41,744 bases of DNA. Source: Paracoccaceae bacterium (GTDB lineage: Bacteria > Pseudomonadota > Alphaproteobacteria > Rhodobacterales > Rhodobacteraceae). Below the pieces are notes generated by a model, which was not told the DNA's origin, did no database searches, and was given only the letters and a program-made list of their open reading frames with translations. Both the position numbers and the translations under genes were made by a program. The DNA lies in the NCBI GenBank assembly GCA_024226455.1, contig JAAELR010000404.1, forward strand, positions 1 to 41,744. Reading direction: 5' to 3'. Position 1 is the first letter of the stretch; each line of letters begins with the position of its first letter. This document shows, one piece after another, positions 10,718 through 19,491 of the stretch.

Positions 10718-10732
10718 TGACAACTCCTGTCA
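10718..10732. promoter_or_regulatory. Palindrome TGACA-N5-TGTCA
   Basis: A perfect 5-bp inverted repeat with a 5-nt spacer, abutting the CTTGAAA element upstream of the protease gene. It is operator-like in size and position. A second small palindrome (CAAACC, TGCC, GGTTTG) follows at 10731-10746 and may be a terminator of the gene ending at 10772. Confidence 0.35.
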
Positions 10733-10771
10733 AACCTGCCGGTTTGCCGTCTTGGTCCGGCCGGGAATACC

Positions 10772-11776
10772 TCAGCGCATCCACAGTTTCTCGCGCTTGA
10801 TCCGGTTGCGGATCATCTGCTCGCGCCTTGGCAGGTTGTCGCGGTCAAACAGCGCCCGCACCGCGTGCCCCTTGCGATGAAAAATCATGCGTTTGATCGG
10901 CTGGTGTTGCTTCAGCACCCGCTTGACCGGATGCGGCGCGGTCACCGTCTCGAGCACGTCCACCACCCGGTCGGACTCTCGCGCGTAGAGCATCGGGAAC
11001 ACGCGGTAGTGACAGGTGACGTCGCCGTCCAGCAGCCCTTCGGGGATGGTCTGTCTCGCGCCGCCGAAGGAGTGGATCACCAGTGGCAGCACGATCTGGT
11101 CGAGCCATGGGTAGAGTGGCTGGCAGAACAGTTCCGGCGGCGGGTCGGCCTGCACCGCGACGGCGTATTCGGTGAACCGCTGCCCGAATTCGTGCGGGCA
11201 GCGGTAAAAGAACCAGCCGGCATTGAAATACATGTAGCGATGCCAGTAGTCCGCAGGCTCGCTCAGATCCAGTGTCGGGCCGATGTCGAGGCCGAACTTG
11301 TCGTATAGCGAGGCCCAGATCTCGTGGTAGCCCGGCCCGTAAAGCTCTGGCGTGGGCCAGGTGTCCTCGCGCCGCATGCTGGCGCAGGGCCGGTCGAAAT
11401 CGAAGGGCACATCGCCTAGCGCACCGGTAACCAGCGTGTCGGTGTCGAAGAACACGAAGGGCTCGCCCTCTGGCAGCGCCTTCAGCCCCTCGATCTTGTT
11501 GCCGGGCGGATAGCTGTCGCCGAAATGAAGGCTGTCGAACGGCACGATCTCGGCGCCCAGACGGGCCAGCAGCGCCAGCACATCGGGGTCCTTGATGCGC
11601 GGGTCTTCTGACCAATTGGGCCCGGGCTGCGGCTCTGCCACGATCAGCCGGCCCGGAAAATCCGGGTCGCAGTGGCGCAGCGAGGCGGCAAAAAGTGCGG
11701 CCTCGTATTGCAGCCGGCCCGACTGGCCCACAATCATGATATTGAACGGTTGGTGTTTTTCGGGGTTTGCGGCCAT
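10772..11776 (-). CDS. Hypothetical protein, GT-A glycosyltransferase-like
   Basis: 334 residues with no signal peptide or membrane helix. ATG 11776 gives a start just before the first folded segment (FNIMIVGQS); upstream in-frame codons read through the region needed for the divergent gene at 11871. FVFFDTDTLV near residue 108 looks like the DxD metal/nucleotide-sugar motif (D111, D113) of GT-A fold glycosyltransferases, and YMYFNAGWFFYR resembles the acceptor-side segment of GT8-like enzymes. The C-terminus is strongly basic. I do not recognise a characterised member, so sugar transfer is inference. It is divergent from a secreted hypothetical with a 94-nt gap. Confidence 0.75.
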   Translation of the reverse strand: MAANPEKHQPFNIMIVGQSGRLQYEAALFAASLRHCDPDFPGRLIVAEPQPGPNWSEDPRIKDPDVLALLARLGAEIVPFDSLHFGDSYPPGNKIEGLKALPEGEPFVFFDTDTLVTGALGDVPFDFDRPCASMRREDTWPTPELYGPGYHEIWASLYDKFGLDIGPTLDLSEPADYWHRYMYFNAGWFFYRCPHEFGQRFTEYAVAVQADPPPELFCQPLYPWLDQIVLPLVIHSFGGARQTIPEGLLDGDVTCHYRVFPMLYARESDRVVDVLETVTAPHPVKRVLKQHQPIKRMIFHRKGHAVRALFDRDNLPRREQMIRNRIKREKLWMR

Positions 11777-11870
11777 AATCGTTCTGCTCGTGATTTGTTT
11801 TGGTGTCACTATAGGGCGAAAACCCGAAACCCAAAAGCGGCGAGTGCGGCTAATTGATAGGGAGAGTGCA

Positions 11871-12281
11871 ATGAAAGCAGTGTTTACGGTGGTGCTGGGG
11901 CTGGCAATGGCGGGTCCCGTGGCGGCAGAGAATTTCACCACGGCTGCAGAGGTCAAGCCGATTCTGGAGATGACCAAGGCCAACTGGGTCGCAGTGCGCG
12001 AGTTCAACGGCCAGGATCTGCTGTATTTCACGCATCTGGAATCGTGGCGCTGCGGGCTTGACCAGATCCGCTATTTCGTCAACGAGGGCAAGCCGCGTGT
12101 GCGCGAGATGGAGCCCTGCCACGAGGACAGCAATACCCCCAATGCGCTGCTGCTCGAGGATCATCTGCCCTTTGATGTGCATCCTCTTGGATCGATAGAT
12201 TCGGTGACCGTCGAGGTGACATTCGACGATGGTGAAGTCGCGCTCGAAACGTTCGAGCGTGCTGCGGTGAAGATGCACTGA
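11871..12281 (+). CDS. Secreted hypothetical protein
   Basis: 136 residues with a clear signal peptide (MKAVFTVVLGLAMAGPVAAE, cleavage near residue 19). The mature part is small, rich in acidic residues, and has two cysteines (C61, C83) that could form a disulfide in the periplasm. GGGAGAG upstream of ATG 11871 fixes the start; a much longer reading frame upstream overlaps the divergent gene. It is 37 nt before the oxidoreductase at 12319 and may be co-transcribed. I do not recognise the family and assign no function. Confidence 0.75.
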   Translation: MKAVFTVVLGLAMAGPVAAENFTTAAEVKPILEMTKANWVAVREFNGQDLLYFTHLESWRCGLDQIRYFVNEGKPRVREMEPCHEDSNTPNALLLEDHLPFDVHPLGSIDSVTVEVTFDDGEVALETFERAAVKMH

Positions 12282-12318
12282 AACCCCGTTCTGGCGTTAC
12301 AAACAAAAGAGAACATCC

Positions 12319-13332
12319 ATGACCCAAGCCCAGCGTATCGTACTCGCCAGCCGCCCGAAGGGCGCGCCGGTGCCTGATGATTTCCGCCTGGAAAACTTTG
12401 ACATGCCAGAGCCGGGCGAGGGCGAGTTGCTGGTCAGAACCATCTGGCAGTCGCTGGATCCCTATATGCGCGGGCGCATGGACGATGTGAAGTCGTATGC
12501 CGCCCCGGTCCCCATCGGAGGCACCATGGAGGCCGGCGGCGTGGGCGAGGTGATGGTGTCGAATTCCGACCGGTTCGATGCCGGCGATATCGTGGTGGGC
12601 CGCACCGGCTGGGCCAGCCATGCGGCGCTGGACGCGCATCAATGCCTGAAGGTAGATCCCGATCTGGCGCCGATATCCACCGCGCTGGGCGTGCTGGGCA
12701 TGCCCGGTCACACCGCCTGGGTGGGATTGAACGACATCCTGCGAGGCCAGCCGGACGAGACCATCGTTGTCTCGGCGGCCACCGGCGCGGTGGGTTCGCT
12801 GGTGGGCCAGCTGGCAAAGCGCAAGGGCATGAGGGTGATCGGCGTCGCTGGCGGCGCCGGGAAATGCGCCTTTGCGGTGGAAAACCTGGGCTATGACGCC
12901 TGCCTCGACCATCACCATCCGGATCTGGCCGGCGAACTGGCCGCGCTGACCCCGCACGGGGTCGACTGCTACTATGAAAATGTCGGCGGCAAGACGCTCG
13001 AGGCGGTGACGGGACGGATGAACGACCATGGCCGCATCGCGATCTGCGGTATGATTGCGTGGTATTCCGGCAAGGGGTTGCAAGACGCCATGTCTCTGCC
13101 GAAGATGTGGCGCGCCATTCTGGTCAAAAAGCTGCGGGTGCAGGGTTTCATAGTGTTTGAGCATATGGACCGGCTGGCGCCGTTCCTGGCCGAGGTCGGC
13201 CCTTTGGTGAAATCCGGCGAGATCCACTATCGTGAGAGCGTCGCCGAGGGGCTGGAAAACGCGCCCGTGGCCTTCCTCAGGCTGCTTGAGGGCGGCAATT
13301 TCGGCAAGCAACTGGTGCGGGTGGCTGAATAG
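12319..13332 (+). CDS. NADP-dependent oxidoreductase, CurA/leukotriene B4 dehydrogenase type
   Basis: A 337-residue zinc-independent medium-chain reductase. The N-terminal catalytic domain carries SLDPYMRGRM (about 50-59), the hallmark of the prostaglandin/leukotriene reductase and CurA/YncB branch, which reduces activated double bonds of enones or enals with NADPH. The Rossmann segment VSAATGAVGSLVGQLAK (about 152-168) and DCYYENVGG (about 215) are typical. A hairpin with a T-run follows the stop. The true substrate cannot be read from sequence; detoxification of unsaturated aldehydes is a common role for relatives. Confidence 0.9.
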   Translation: MTQAQRIVLASRPKGAPVPDDFRLENFDMPEPGEGELLVRTIWQSLDPYMRGRMDDVKSYAAPVPIGGTMEAGGVGEVMVSNSDRFDAGDIVVGRTGWASHAALDAHQCLKVDPDLAPISTALGVLGMPGHTAWVGLNDILRGQPDETIVVSAATGAVGSLVGQLAKRKGMRVIGVAGGAGKCAFAVENLGYDACLDHHHPDLAGELAALTPHGVDCYYENVGGKTLEAVTGRMNDHGRIAICGMIAWYSGKGLQDAMSLPKMWRAILVKKLRVQGFIVFEHMDRLAPFLAEVGPLVKSGEIHYRESVAEGLENAPVAFLRLLEGGNFGKQLVRVAE

Positions 13333-13364
13333 CCGACCCCGGGCCAGGACCATGTGACGGCAAC

Positions 13365-13391
13365 GGGATCTTCGCAAGATCCCTGCCTTTT
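13365..13391 (+). terminator. Rho-independent terminator
   Basis: GGGATCTT, loop CGC, AAGATCCC form a perfect 8-bp stem, followed within 4 nt by TTTT. It lies 32 nt after the oxidoreductase stop and separates it from the acyl-CoA ligase gene. Confidence 0.75.
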
Positions 13392-13424
13392 CAGAACTTT
13401 CCGGATGATCCTGCCGAACTGCCT

Positions 13425-13443
13425 GCAGCCGCGTAACGGCTGC
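13425..13443 (+). promoter_or_regulatory. Hairpin in leader of acyl-CoA ligase gene
   Basis: GCAGCCG, loop CGTAA, CGGCTGC make a perfect 7-bp stem about 40 nt upstream of the TTG start. It may be part of the 5' leader, or an additional terminator element. Confidence 0.3.
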
Positions 13444-13483
13444 GGAAAGACCGGCCCGAAAAGAACCGCACAGGAGAAAGCTT

Positions 13484-15115
13484 TTGCACGGCTTGATGAT
13501 GGACCGGCCGCTGCTGGTCGCCGATATCCTGACCTACGCCGAGGACATGCACAGGGCCTCGGGGGTCGTGTCGTCGACGGTCGAGGGTGGGCGGCACTAC
13601 CAAAGCTACCCGGAAATGGCGGCTCGCTGCCGCAGGCTGGCCCGGGCGCTGCGGGCGTTGGGCCTGGGGCCGGGCGACCGCGTCGCCACGCTGGCCTGGA
13701 ACGGTTATCGGCATATGGAGCTTTACTATGGCATCCCCGGCATCGGCGCCGTTTGCCACACCATCAACCCGCGGCTTTCGGGCGAGCAGATGGGATACAT
13801 CGTCAACCACGCCGCCGACCGGGCGCTGTTTGTCGACCTGACCTTCGTGCCGCTGGTCGAAAAGCTGGCCAGCCAGTTCCCGGCGGACCTGACCTATGTC
13901 ATTCTGACCGACGCCGCGCATATGCCCGATACCTCGCTGGCGAACGCGCTTTGCTATGAGGACCTGCTGGCGGCTCAGGATGACGATTTCGCCTGGCCCG
14001 ACCTGGAAGAGACCACCGCCGCCGGGCTGTGCTATACGTCGGGCACCACCGGAAACCCCAAGGGCGCGCTCTATACCCATCGCTCGATGGTGCTGCATGC
14101 GCTGATGGTGGGCATCTCGATGCAAGGGTCCATGCGCCCCGGCCAGCGCGTGCTGCCCGTGGTGCCGCTGTTTCACGCCAACGCGTGGGGAACGGCGCAT
14201 GCGGCGCCTCTGACCGGCGCCACGCTGGTAATGCCGGGGCCGCATCTCGACGGGGCCGCGGTCTTCGACCTTATGCATTCCGAACGGGTCTGTTCCGCCT
14301 GGGGCGTGCCGACGGTGTGGCTGGGGTTGATGCAAGAGATCCGTTCCCGCGGCAGCATACCACAAGGCTTTGCCGAGGTGGTGATCGGCGGTTCCGCCGC
14401 ACCGACAGCGATGATCGCGGATTTCGAGGATCGCGGGGTTTCGGTGTGCCACGCCTGGGGCATGACAGAGATGTCACCGATCGGCACGCTTGGGCACCTG
14501 ACGCCGGACTACGACGACACGCCCGCCGCCGAGCGCCTGGCGCTGAAGTCAAAACAGGGACGGCGGGCGTTTCTGGTCGAGCTGAAGATCGTCGACGAGG
14601 ACGGCACGGCTCTGCCCCATGACGGCGAGGCTGCCGGTGAACTGTTCGTGCGCGGCCCAACGATCGCCTCGGCCTACTACAACGACGAGGCGGCCACCGC
14701 GGCGGCGTTCGACGCCGAGGGCTGGTTCGGAACCGGCGATGTGGCCACGATCTGTGCACAGGGGTTCCTGTCGATCACCGACCGGGCCAAGGACCTGATC
14801 AAGTCGGGCGGCGAGTGGATCAGTTCGCTGGACGTGGAAAACATGGCCATGGCGCATGGCCATGTCGCCAATTGCGCGGTGATCGCGGTGCCGCACCCGA
14901 AATGGGACGAGCGCCCGGTGCTGATCGTGGTGCCGTCGGTGGACGACCCCGACCCCGACAGTATCCGCGCCCACCTGGCCGGGCATCTGGCGAAATGGCA
15001 ACTGCCCGACGACATCCTCTTCGTCGAGGCCCTGCCGCTGACGGCGACGGGCAAAGTGTCGAAGCTGACCCTGCGCCGGGCCTATGCCGACCACAGGCTG
15101 CCGCAAACGGATTGA
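13484..15115 (+). CDS. Acyl-CoA ligase (AMP-forming), TTG start
   Basis: 543 residues of the ANL superfamily: activates a fatty or other carboxylic acid through an acyl-AMP to the CoA thioester. CYTSGTTGNPKGALYTHRS (about 182-200) is the P-loop, AWGMTEMSP (about 322) the A5 motif, GWFGTGD (about 412) and DLIKSGGEWIS (about 436) the A7-A8 hinge, and TATGKVSK holds the catalytic lysine (about 523). The start is TTG: AGGAG lies 7 nt upstream, whereas the nearest ATG is 12 nt further in, too far from that site. Starting at TTG also keeps the GLMMDRPL opening seen in medium- and long-chain ligases. The chain length preference is not readable. Confidence 0.93.
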   Translation: MHGLMMDRPLLVADILTYAEDMHRASGVVSSTVEGGRHYQSYPEMAARCRRLARALRALGLGPGDRVATLAWNGYRHMELYYGIPGIGAVCHTINPRLSGEQMGYIVNHAADRALFVDLTFVPLVEKLASQFPADLTYVILTDAAHMPDTSLANALCYEDLLAAQDDDFAWPDLEETTAAGLCYTSGTTGNPKGALYTHRSMVLHALMVGISMQGSMRPGQRVLPVVPLFHANAWGTAHAAPLTGATLVMPGPHLDGAAVFDLMHSERVCSAWGVPTVWLGLMQEIRSRGSIPQGFAEVVIGGSAAPTAMIADFEDRGVSVCHAWGMTEMSPIGTLGHLTPDYDDTPAAERLALKSKQGRRAFLVELKIVDEDGTALPHDGEAAGELFVRGPTIASAYYNDEAATAAAFDAEGWFGTGDVATICAQGFLSITDRAKDLIKSGGEWISSLDVENMAMAHGHVANCAVIAVPHPKWDERPVLIVVPSVDDPDPDSIRAHLAGHLAKWQLPDDILFVEALPLTATGKVSKLTLRRAYADHRLPQTD

Positions 15116-15375
15116 CCTGCGTCAGTCAGGCTGTTGCTAGATATCCGACGTTCCCCCGGTCGCATGGCGCGCTGCCATATTCTCAATCGATGGGTCGGTC
15201 CAATACTCTTGGATACCGGGCTCCGGGAGCTGGACAGAAACCGACATTGCTCCACGCCTGCGATCAGGCGGTTACCATATTCGTTCCTCTGAAGTAGTAG
15301 AAAAAGCTCTCATTACCCAGGCGGCAACAGCATCGCAGGTTCTGTCCGATGCCCGGAATTCCGAAGTATTCTTGC
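15116..15375. other. Convergent intergenic region, nothing recognised
   Basis: The 260 nt between the convergent acyl-CoA ligase and quinone oxidoreductase genes is less GC-rich in part (15,280-15,320) but shows no gene with a plausible start, no RNA I recognise, and no strong hairpin followed by a T-run. Confidence 0.4.
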
Positions 15376-16365
15376 CTAGACGGTCAACACAATTTTCCCC
15401 TTCGCCTCGCGCGCCTCGATCCGTCGCAGTGCCTGTGGGGCCTCGCTCAACGGCATCCGTTCGCTGATCCGGGGGCGGACTTTTCCGGCCTCGAAGAGCG
15501 CAATCAGATCGCGCATCTCGCCGCGGTGCAGGTCGGGTTCACGCGCCGTATGGGCGCCCCAGAAAACGCCGACGATCTGGGCGTTCTTCAGCAGCGGCAG
15601 GTTCAGCGGGATCAAGGGGATGCCCGCCGGAAACCCGATGATCAGGAACCGCCCGTTCCAGGCGACCGCGCGCAGGGCCGGCTCGGCATAGTCGCCGCCG
15701 ACCGGGTCATAGATCACATCGACCCCGCCGGGCGCCGCCGCCTTGATCGCCGCGCCAAAGGCCTTTTGCGCCGCAAGGTCCATGTGGCGGGGGTACACAA
15801 GCACCTGATCGGCACCCAGGTCACGGCAGAAATCGGCCTTTTGTGCCGATGACACGGCGGCGATCACCCGCGCGCCCAGAGCCTTGCCAAGCTCGATCGC
15901 CGAAGCGCCGATGCCGCCCGCCGCTCCCAGCACCAGCAGCGTCTCGCCCGGCGCCAGACCGCCGCGGTCCTTCAGCGCGTAATAGCTTGTGCCATAGGTG
16001 AACCCGAAACAGGCGGCCTCTTCAAAGCTCATGGCATCGGGGATCCTGCAGACCATATGCTCGGCCACGCAGACATGGGTCGCGAAACCGCCAAATAGCG
16101 GCAGGCCAAGCACGCGGTCGCCAACAGAGAAGCCCTCGACGCCGCCGCCCACCGCATCGACGCTACCGCCTACCTCGCCGCCCGGGGCAAAGGGACGCTC
16201 GGGGCGGTACTGATAGAGATCGCGGATGATGATGGTGTCGGGAAAGTTGACCCCGGCGGCCCGCACCGCGATGCGGATCTCGCCTGGGCCCGGCTCTGGC
16301 ATCGGCAGTTCGGTCATTTCCAGCGTTTCCGGCCCGCCGGGTGTCACACTCAACAATGCGCGCAT
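15376..16365 (-). CDS. NADPH:quinone oxidoreductase family protein
   Basis: A 329-residue zinc-free medium-chain reductase. RIAVRAAGVNFPDTIIIRDLYQ (split here as AGVNFPD and the following helix) is the usual N-terminal signature; VLGAAGGIGASAIELGKA (about 146-163) is the NADPH-binding loop, and GVDVIYDPVGGDY follows at about 215. GFPAGIPLIPLNLPLLK is typical of the acyl-CoA-associated quinone reductase subgroup found beside acyl-CoA genes. AAGGATC upstream of ATG 16365 fixes the start. It is divergent from the SDR gene (94 nt gap) and convergent with the ligase. The physiological electron acceptor is unknown. Confidence 0.9.
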   Translation of the reverse strand: MRALLSVTPGGPETLEMTELPMPEPGPGEIRIAVRAAGVNFPDTIIIRDLYQYRPERPFAPGGEVGGSVDAVGGGVEGFSVGDRVLGLPLFGGFATHVCVAEHMVCRIPDAMSFEEAACFGFTYGTSYYALKDRGGLAPGETLLVLGAAGGIGASAIELGKALGARVIAAVSSAQKADFCRDLGADQVLVYPRHMDLAAQKAFGAAIKAAAPGGVDVIYDPVGGDYAEPALRAVAWNGRFLIIGFPAGIPLIPLNLPLLKNAQIVGVFWGAHTAREPDLHRGEMRDLIALFEAGKVRPRISERMPLSEAPQALRRIEAREAKGKIVLTV

Positions 16366-16459
16366 TCTCGATCCTTTCGCGATTGCCGTCACCATGCCGC
16401 CCCGCGCCCCCTTGTCAATGGCGCCGCCCGTTGCGATGGTCCGGCAAGGGAGACGGCCG

Positions 16460-17281
16460 ATGACACCAGAGACACTCTTTTCGCTTGCGGGAAAAACCGC
16501 GCTGGTCACCGGTGGCGCAACCGGGATCGGGTATATGGCCGCCCACGGGCTGATCGGCGCCGGGGCGCATGTGATGATCGCCAGCCGCAAGGGCGAGGCC
16601 TGCACGGCGGCGGCCGGGGTGCTGAACGGGCTGGGGCTGCCGGGCCGCGCCGAGGGCTTCGCCGGCGACGTGGGTACCGAGGCAGGCGTGGCGGGGCTGG
16701 CCGCCGAGGTGACGGCGCGCACCGGCAAGCTGCACATCCTGATGAACAACGCCGGGCGCAGCTGGGGCCAGCCGCTTGGCGAGTTTCCCCATGGTGCCTG
16801 GGACAAGGTACTCAGCGTCAATGTCAGCGGGCTCTTTCACCTGACCCAGGCGCTGCTGCCGCAGCTTCGCGCCGCGGCCTGCGACGACGACCCGGCCCGT
16901 GTGGTCAATGTCGGCTCGGTAATGGGCGAGGTGCCGATGGGTGACGGGGCCTATTCCTATGCCGCGTCCAAGGCGGCGGTGCATCACATCACCCGGATCC
17001 TCGCCAAGGAACTCTGCCCCGACCGGATCACCGTCAACGCGCTGGCGCCGGGGCCGTTCGTGTCCAACATGACCGCCTTTGCCACCGCCGATCCAGACAG
17101 GTGTGACAAGGTCGGGCAGGGGGTGCCGCTGGGCCGGGTCGGGCGGCCCGAGGACATCGCCGCGGCCATGCAGTTTCTCTGCGGCCGGGGCGGGGCCTAC
17201 CTGACCGGGGCGATCCTGCCTTTGTCGGGCGGCATCAACGTGATGACCGGGCCGTCGCTGTTCGAGCGGGCGCTTGATTGA
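16460..17281 (+). CDS. Short-chain dehydrogenase/reductase
   Basis: A 273-residue classical SDR. TGGATGIG (about 18-25) binds the cofactor, NNAG (about 98) stabilises the core, and Ser152, Tyr167 and Lys171 (YAASK) form the active site. The arginine after the second strand (ASRKGE) suggests NADP(H). PLSGGINVM closes the fold. AAGGGAG precedes ATG 16460. The stop codon is immediately followed by the MaoC start with no spacer, so the two are translationally coupled. With a hydratase-like partner, it probably oxidises or reduces a hydroxyacyl or related intermediate, but the substrate is an inference. Confidence 0.92.
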   Translation: MTPETLFSLAGKTALVTGGATGIGYMAAHGLIGAGAHVMIASRKGEACTAAAGVLNGLGLPGRAEGFAGDVGTEAGVAGLAAEVTARTGKLHILMNNAGRSWGQPLGEFPHGAWDKVLSVNVSGLFHLTQALLPQLRAAACDDDPARVVNVGSVMGEVPMGDGAYSYAASKAAVHHITRILAKELCPDRITVNALAPGPFVSNMTAFATADPDRCDKVGQGVPLGRVGRPEDIAAAMQFLCGRGGAYLTGAILPLSGGINVMTGPSLFERALD

Positions 17282-17743
17282 ATGAGTTACAACGCCGACC
17301 AGTTGCGCGCCATGACGGGCAGCCCCGCCGGCACGTCGCGCTGGTTCGAGATCACGCAACAGACGATTGACGCCTTCGCCGGGATCACCGAGGACCGTCA
17401 GTTCATCCACATCGATCCGCAGCGCGCCGCCGAAACACCCTTTGGCGGCACCATCGCGCATGGCTTTCTGACCCTGGCGATGCTGAGTGCCATGGCCTAT
17501 GATGCCCAGCCCCAGGTCGCCGGCGCCAGGCTCAGCGTCAATTACGGTTTCAATCGGCTGCGTTTTCTGGCTCCGGTTCCGGCGGGCGGGCGCATCCGCG
17601 GTCACTTCACCTTGCGCGCCGTCGAAGAAACCGTTGTCGGCGAGATCACCCTGACATGGGGCGTCGAGGTAGAGATCGAGGGGCAGGCGAAACCCGCGCT
17701 GGCCGCCGAATGGATCAACCGGCACTACACCGGGCAGTCATGA
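17282..17743 (+). CDS. MaoC-like hotdog-fold dehydratase
   Basis: 153 residues, a single hotdog domain. ITEDRQFIHIDPQRA (about 36-50) contains the catalytic Asp and His of (R)-specific enoyl-CoA hydratases, and PFGGTIAHGFLTL (about 55-67) is the conserved following helix. It hydrates enoyl-CoA to 3-hydroxyacyl-CoA or the reverse. The start ATG abuts the SDR stop, a strong sign of coupled translation. Together with the SDR, the acyl-CoA ligase and the quinone reductase, this looks like a small acyl-CoA processing locus. Confidence 0.92.
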   Translation: MSYNADQLRAMTGSPAGTSRWFEITQQTIDAFAGITEDRQFIHIDPQRAAETPFGGTIAHGFLTLAMLSAMAYDAQPQVAGARLSVNYGFNRLRFLAPVPAGGRIRGHFTLRAVEETVVGEITLTWGVEVEIEGQAKPALAAEWINRHYTGQS

Positions 17744-18026
17744 CCGGCCCAAAGGGCATGGCGAGGCTTCGGACGGATTTGACGCAAGGCCTGTCCAGGT
17801 GCGGTATCTCTGGCCTGCAACGCGTTGCCGCGATCTGAAGCCGTCGGTTGCCCTCCCTGGGGGGGGGGATGCGGTCAGGGGGCACGATAGCGGTCATCGC
17901 CAGTGCAGGATCTTCATTTCAAGTGTGAAACAGGGTTGCCGAGCGAATACCCAGGTTGGCGTCTGGAAGCCGAGGCGCTTTCGCAGAGTTGAGCATCCGG
18001 ACGATGTCGTCGATGTCCTGGCCGCC
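17744..18026. other. Intergenic region with G-run, no gene seen
   Basis: The 283 nt between the MaoC gene and the small minus-strand membrane protein hold only overlapping arginine-rich frames without a recognisable family. A run of G near 17,860-17,870 is notable. I see no hairpin with a T-run. Confidence 0.4.
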
Positions 18027-18218
18027 CTAGAACAGACCGGCGAGGGATGCCATTATCCGCACCGGCAGATACAGTGCCAGCGCCGCGCTGAGCGGGGCCA
18101 GGACGGTCCAGACGCAAACCCTTGCAAGCCTGGCCGAAACCGGCTCTTTGCCGCTGTCGCCCAGAGCAACCGCATGTATCGCAGAGTGTTCCTGCCTTTG
18201 TCCGGCGAAGGTGGTCAT
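18027..18218 (-). CDS. Small single-span membrane protein
   Basis: A 63-residue candidate gene. The start ATG 18218 has a near-perfect AAGGAGG 8 nt upstream, which is the main evidence that it is translated. Residues 1-34 are polar; about 35-60 (VCVWTVLAPLSAALALYLPV and on) form a hydrophobic segment that may be one long or two short membrane helices. It stands alone, 169 nt downstream of mrp on the same strand. I do not recognise the family. It could be a stress-related small membrane protein, but no function is assigned. Confidence 0.5.
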   Translation of the reverse strand: MTTFAGQRQEHSAIHAVALGDSGKEPVSARLARVCVWTVLAPLSAALALYLPVRIMASLAGLF

Positions 18219-18387
18219 TGGCCCGGCCTCCTTGTGCAGGACCCGGCACCGCGCCAGGCCAAATGGTCCGGCCTCGGTGGCTGCGGTGGCAGACCGGGCC
18301 GGTTCAGCCACAAGATAGTGTGCTCAGGTTAACAAATTACTAATAAGGCTCCCGGAAACTGGCAACAGGGCGGTTGACCGTTCCCCG

Positions 18388-19491
18388 TCAGTCCTCGTCT
18401 TGCTCGGGGAACAGCCGGGTGGCGATCTTCAGCGAGATGTCGCGGTAGATCTTTGCGTGCGGGCCTTGCGCTTGCGAGATCACCACCGGCGTGCCGGTGT
18501 CGGAATGCTCGCGGATGTCCATGTGCAGCGGAACCGCGCCCAGGAACGGCACCCCCAGACGGCGGGCGTCCTGCTCGGCGCCGCCATGGCCGAAAATGTC
18601 CGACCCCTTGCCGCAATGCGGGCAGATGAAGGTCGACATGTTCTCGATGATGCCAAGGATCGGTACATCTACATTCTTGAACATGTTCAGGCCCTTGCGC
18701 GCGTCGATCAGGGCCAGATCCTGCGGTGTCGAGACGATCACCGCCCCCGCCAGTGGCACCTGCTGGGCCATGGTCAACTGCGCATCGCCAGTGCCCGGCG
18801 GCATGTCCAGCACCAGCACATCCAATTCGCCCCAGGCCACTTCGCGGGTCATCTGCATCAGGGCAGAGACCACCATGGGCCCGCGCCAGATCACCGGGTT
18901 TTCCTCCTCCATCAAAAAGCCCATCGACATGTTTCTAAGCCCGTATTTGTCGATCGGCACCACCCGGTCGTCCTCGATCTCGGGCCGTTCGGTGATGTCG
19001 AGCAGGCGCGGCATCGAGGGGCCGTAGATGTCGGCGTCCAAAAGCCCCACCTTCAGCCCCAGAGCCCGCAGCCCCAGCGCCAGGTTCACCGCCGTAGTTG
19101 ACTTGCCGACGCCGCCCTTTCCCGAGGCCACGGCGATGACGTTCTTCACCCCCGGAATCGGTGCCGAATGCGGGCGCATGTCGCGGCCCGTCGCCTCGGC
19201 GGGGCGGTCGTTTTTCAGTTTCGGTGGCTGGGCTACCGGGTCGGGCGCCTTTTCGGCGGTCATCACCACCAGCAGGTTCTCGACGCCTTCGAGGCTTTGC
19301 AGCTTGTCCTCGACCAGCGTTTTGACCTCGGCCACGTCGCCTGCAAACCCGGCGGGGATGTTGACCGGAACCAAGACCTTGCCGCCCTCGACCGCCACCT
19401 CGGGTTCGCGCACCATACCGCAGGACACCAGATCGGTGCGCATCGCCGGCACAAAGACCGACATCAACCGAGCCATCACTACTTTTTTCAT
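18388..19491 (-). CDS. mrp: Mrp/NBP35-family iron-sulfur carrier ATPase
   Basis: A 367-residue cytoplasmic P-loop protein that binds and transfers Fe-S clusters. A short MIP18-like N-terminal domain (to about residue 80) precedes a variable linker, then the deviant Walker A GKGGVGKST (about 122-130), DADIYGPSMPR, LDMPPGTGDAQLT, and the CPHC motif (about 287) that ligates a bridging cluster. The start ATG 19491 has GGAAGG upstream. The N-terminus is a few residues shorter than usual and reads MKKVVMARLMSVFVPAMRTD where family members normally show a DP-containing helix, so the first helix is atypical. No Isc or Suf genes are nearby. Confidence 0.93.
   Translation of the reverse strand: MKKVVMARLMSVFVPAMRTDLVSCGMVREPEVAVEGGKVLVPVNIPAGFAGDVAEVKTLVEDKLQSLEGVENLLVVMTAEKAPDPVAQPPKLKNDRPAEATGRDMRPHSAPIPGVKNVIAVASGKGGVGKSTTAVNLALGLRALGLKVGLLDADIYGPSMPRLLDITERPEIEDDRVVPIDKYGLRNMSMGFLMEEENPVIWRGPMVVSALMQMTREVAWGELDVLVLDMPPGTGDAQLTMAQQVPLAGAVIVSTPQDLALIDARKGLNMFKNVDVPILGIIENMSTFICPHCGKGSDIFGHGGAEQDARRLGVPFLGAVPLHMDIREHSDTGTPVVISQAQGPHAKIYRDISLKIATRLFPEQDED

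Noticed and set aside
17799-18332. Plus-strand frame of 177 codons downstream of the MaoC gene
   Set aside because: No family resemblance, no ribosome binding site, and it lies opposite the small membrane protein, which has a far better start.
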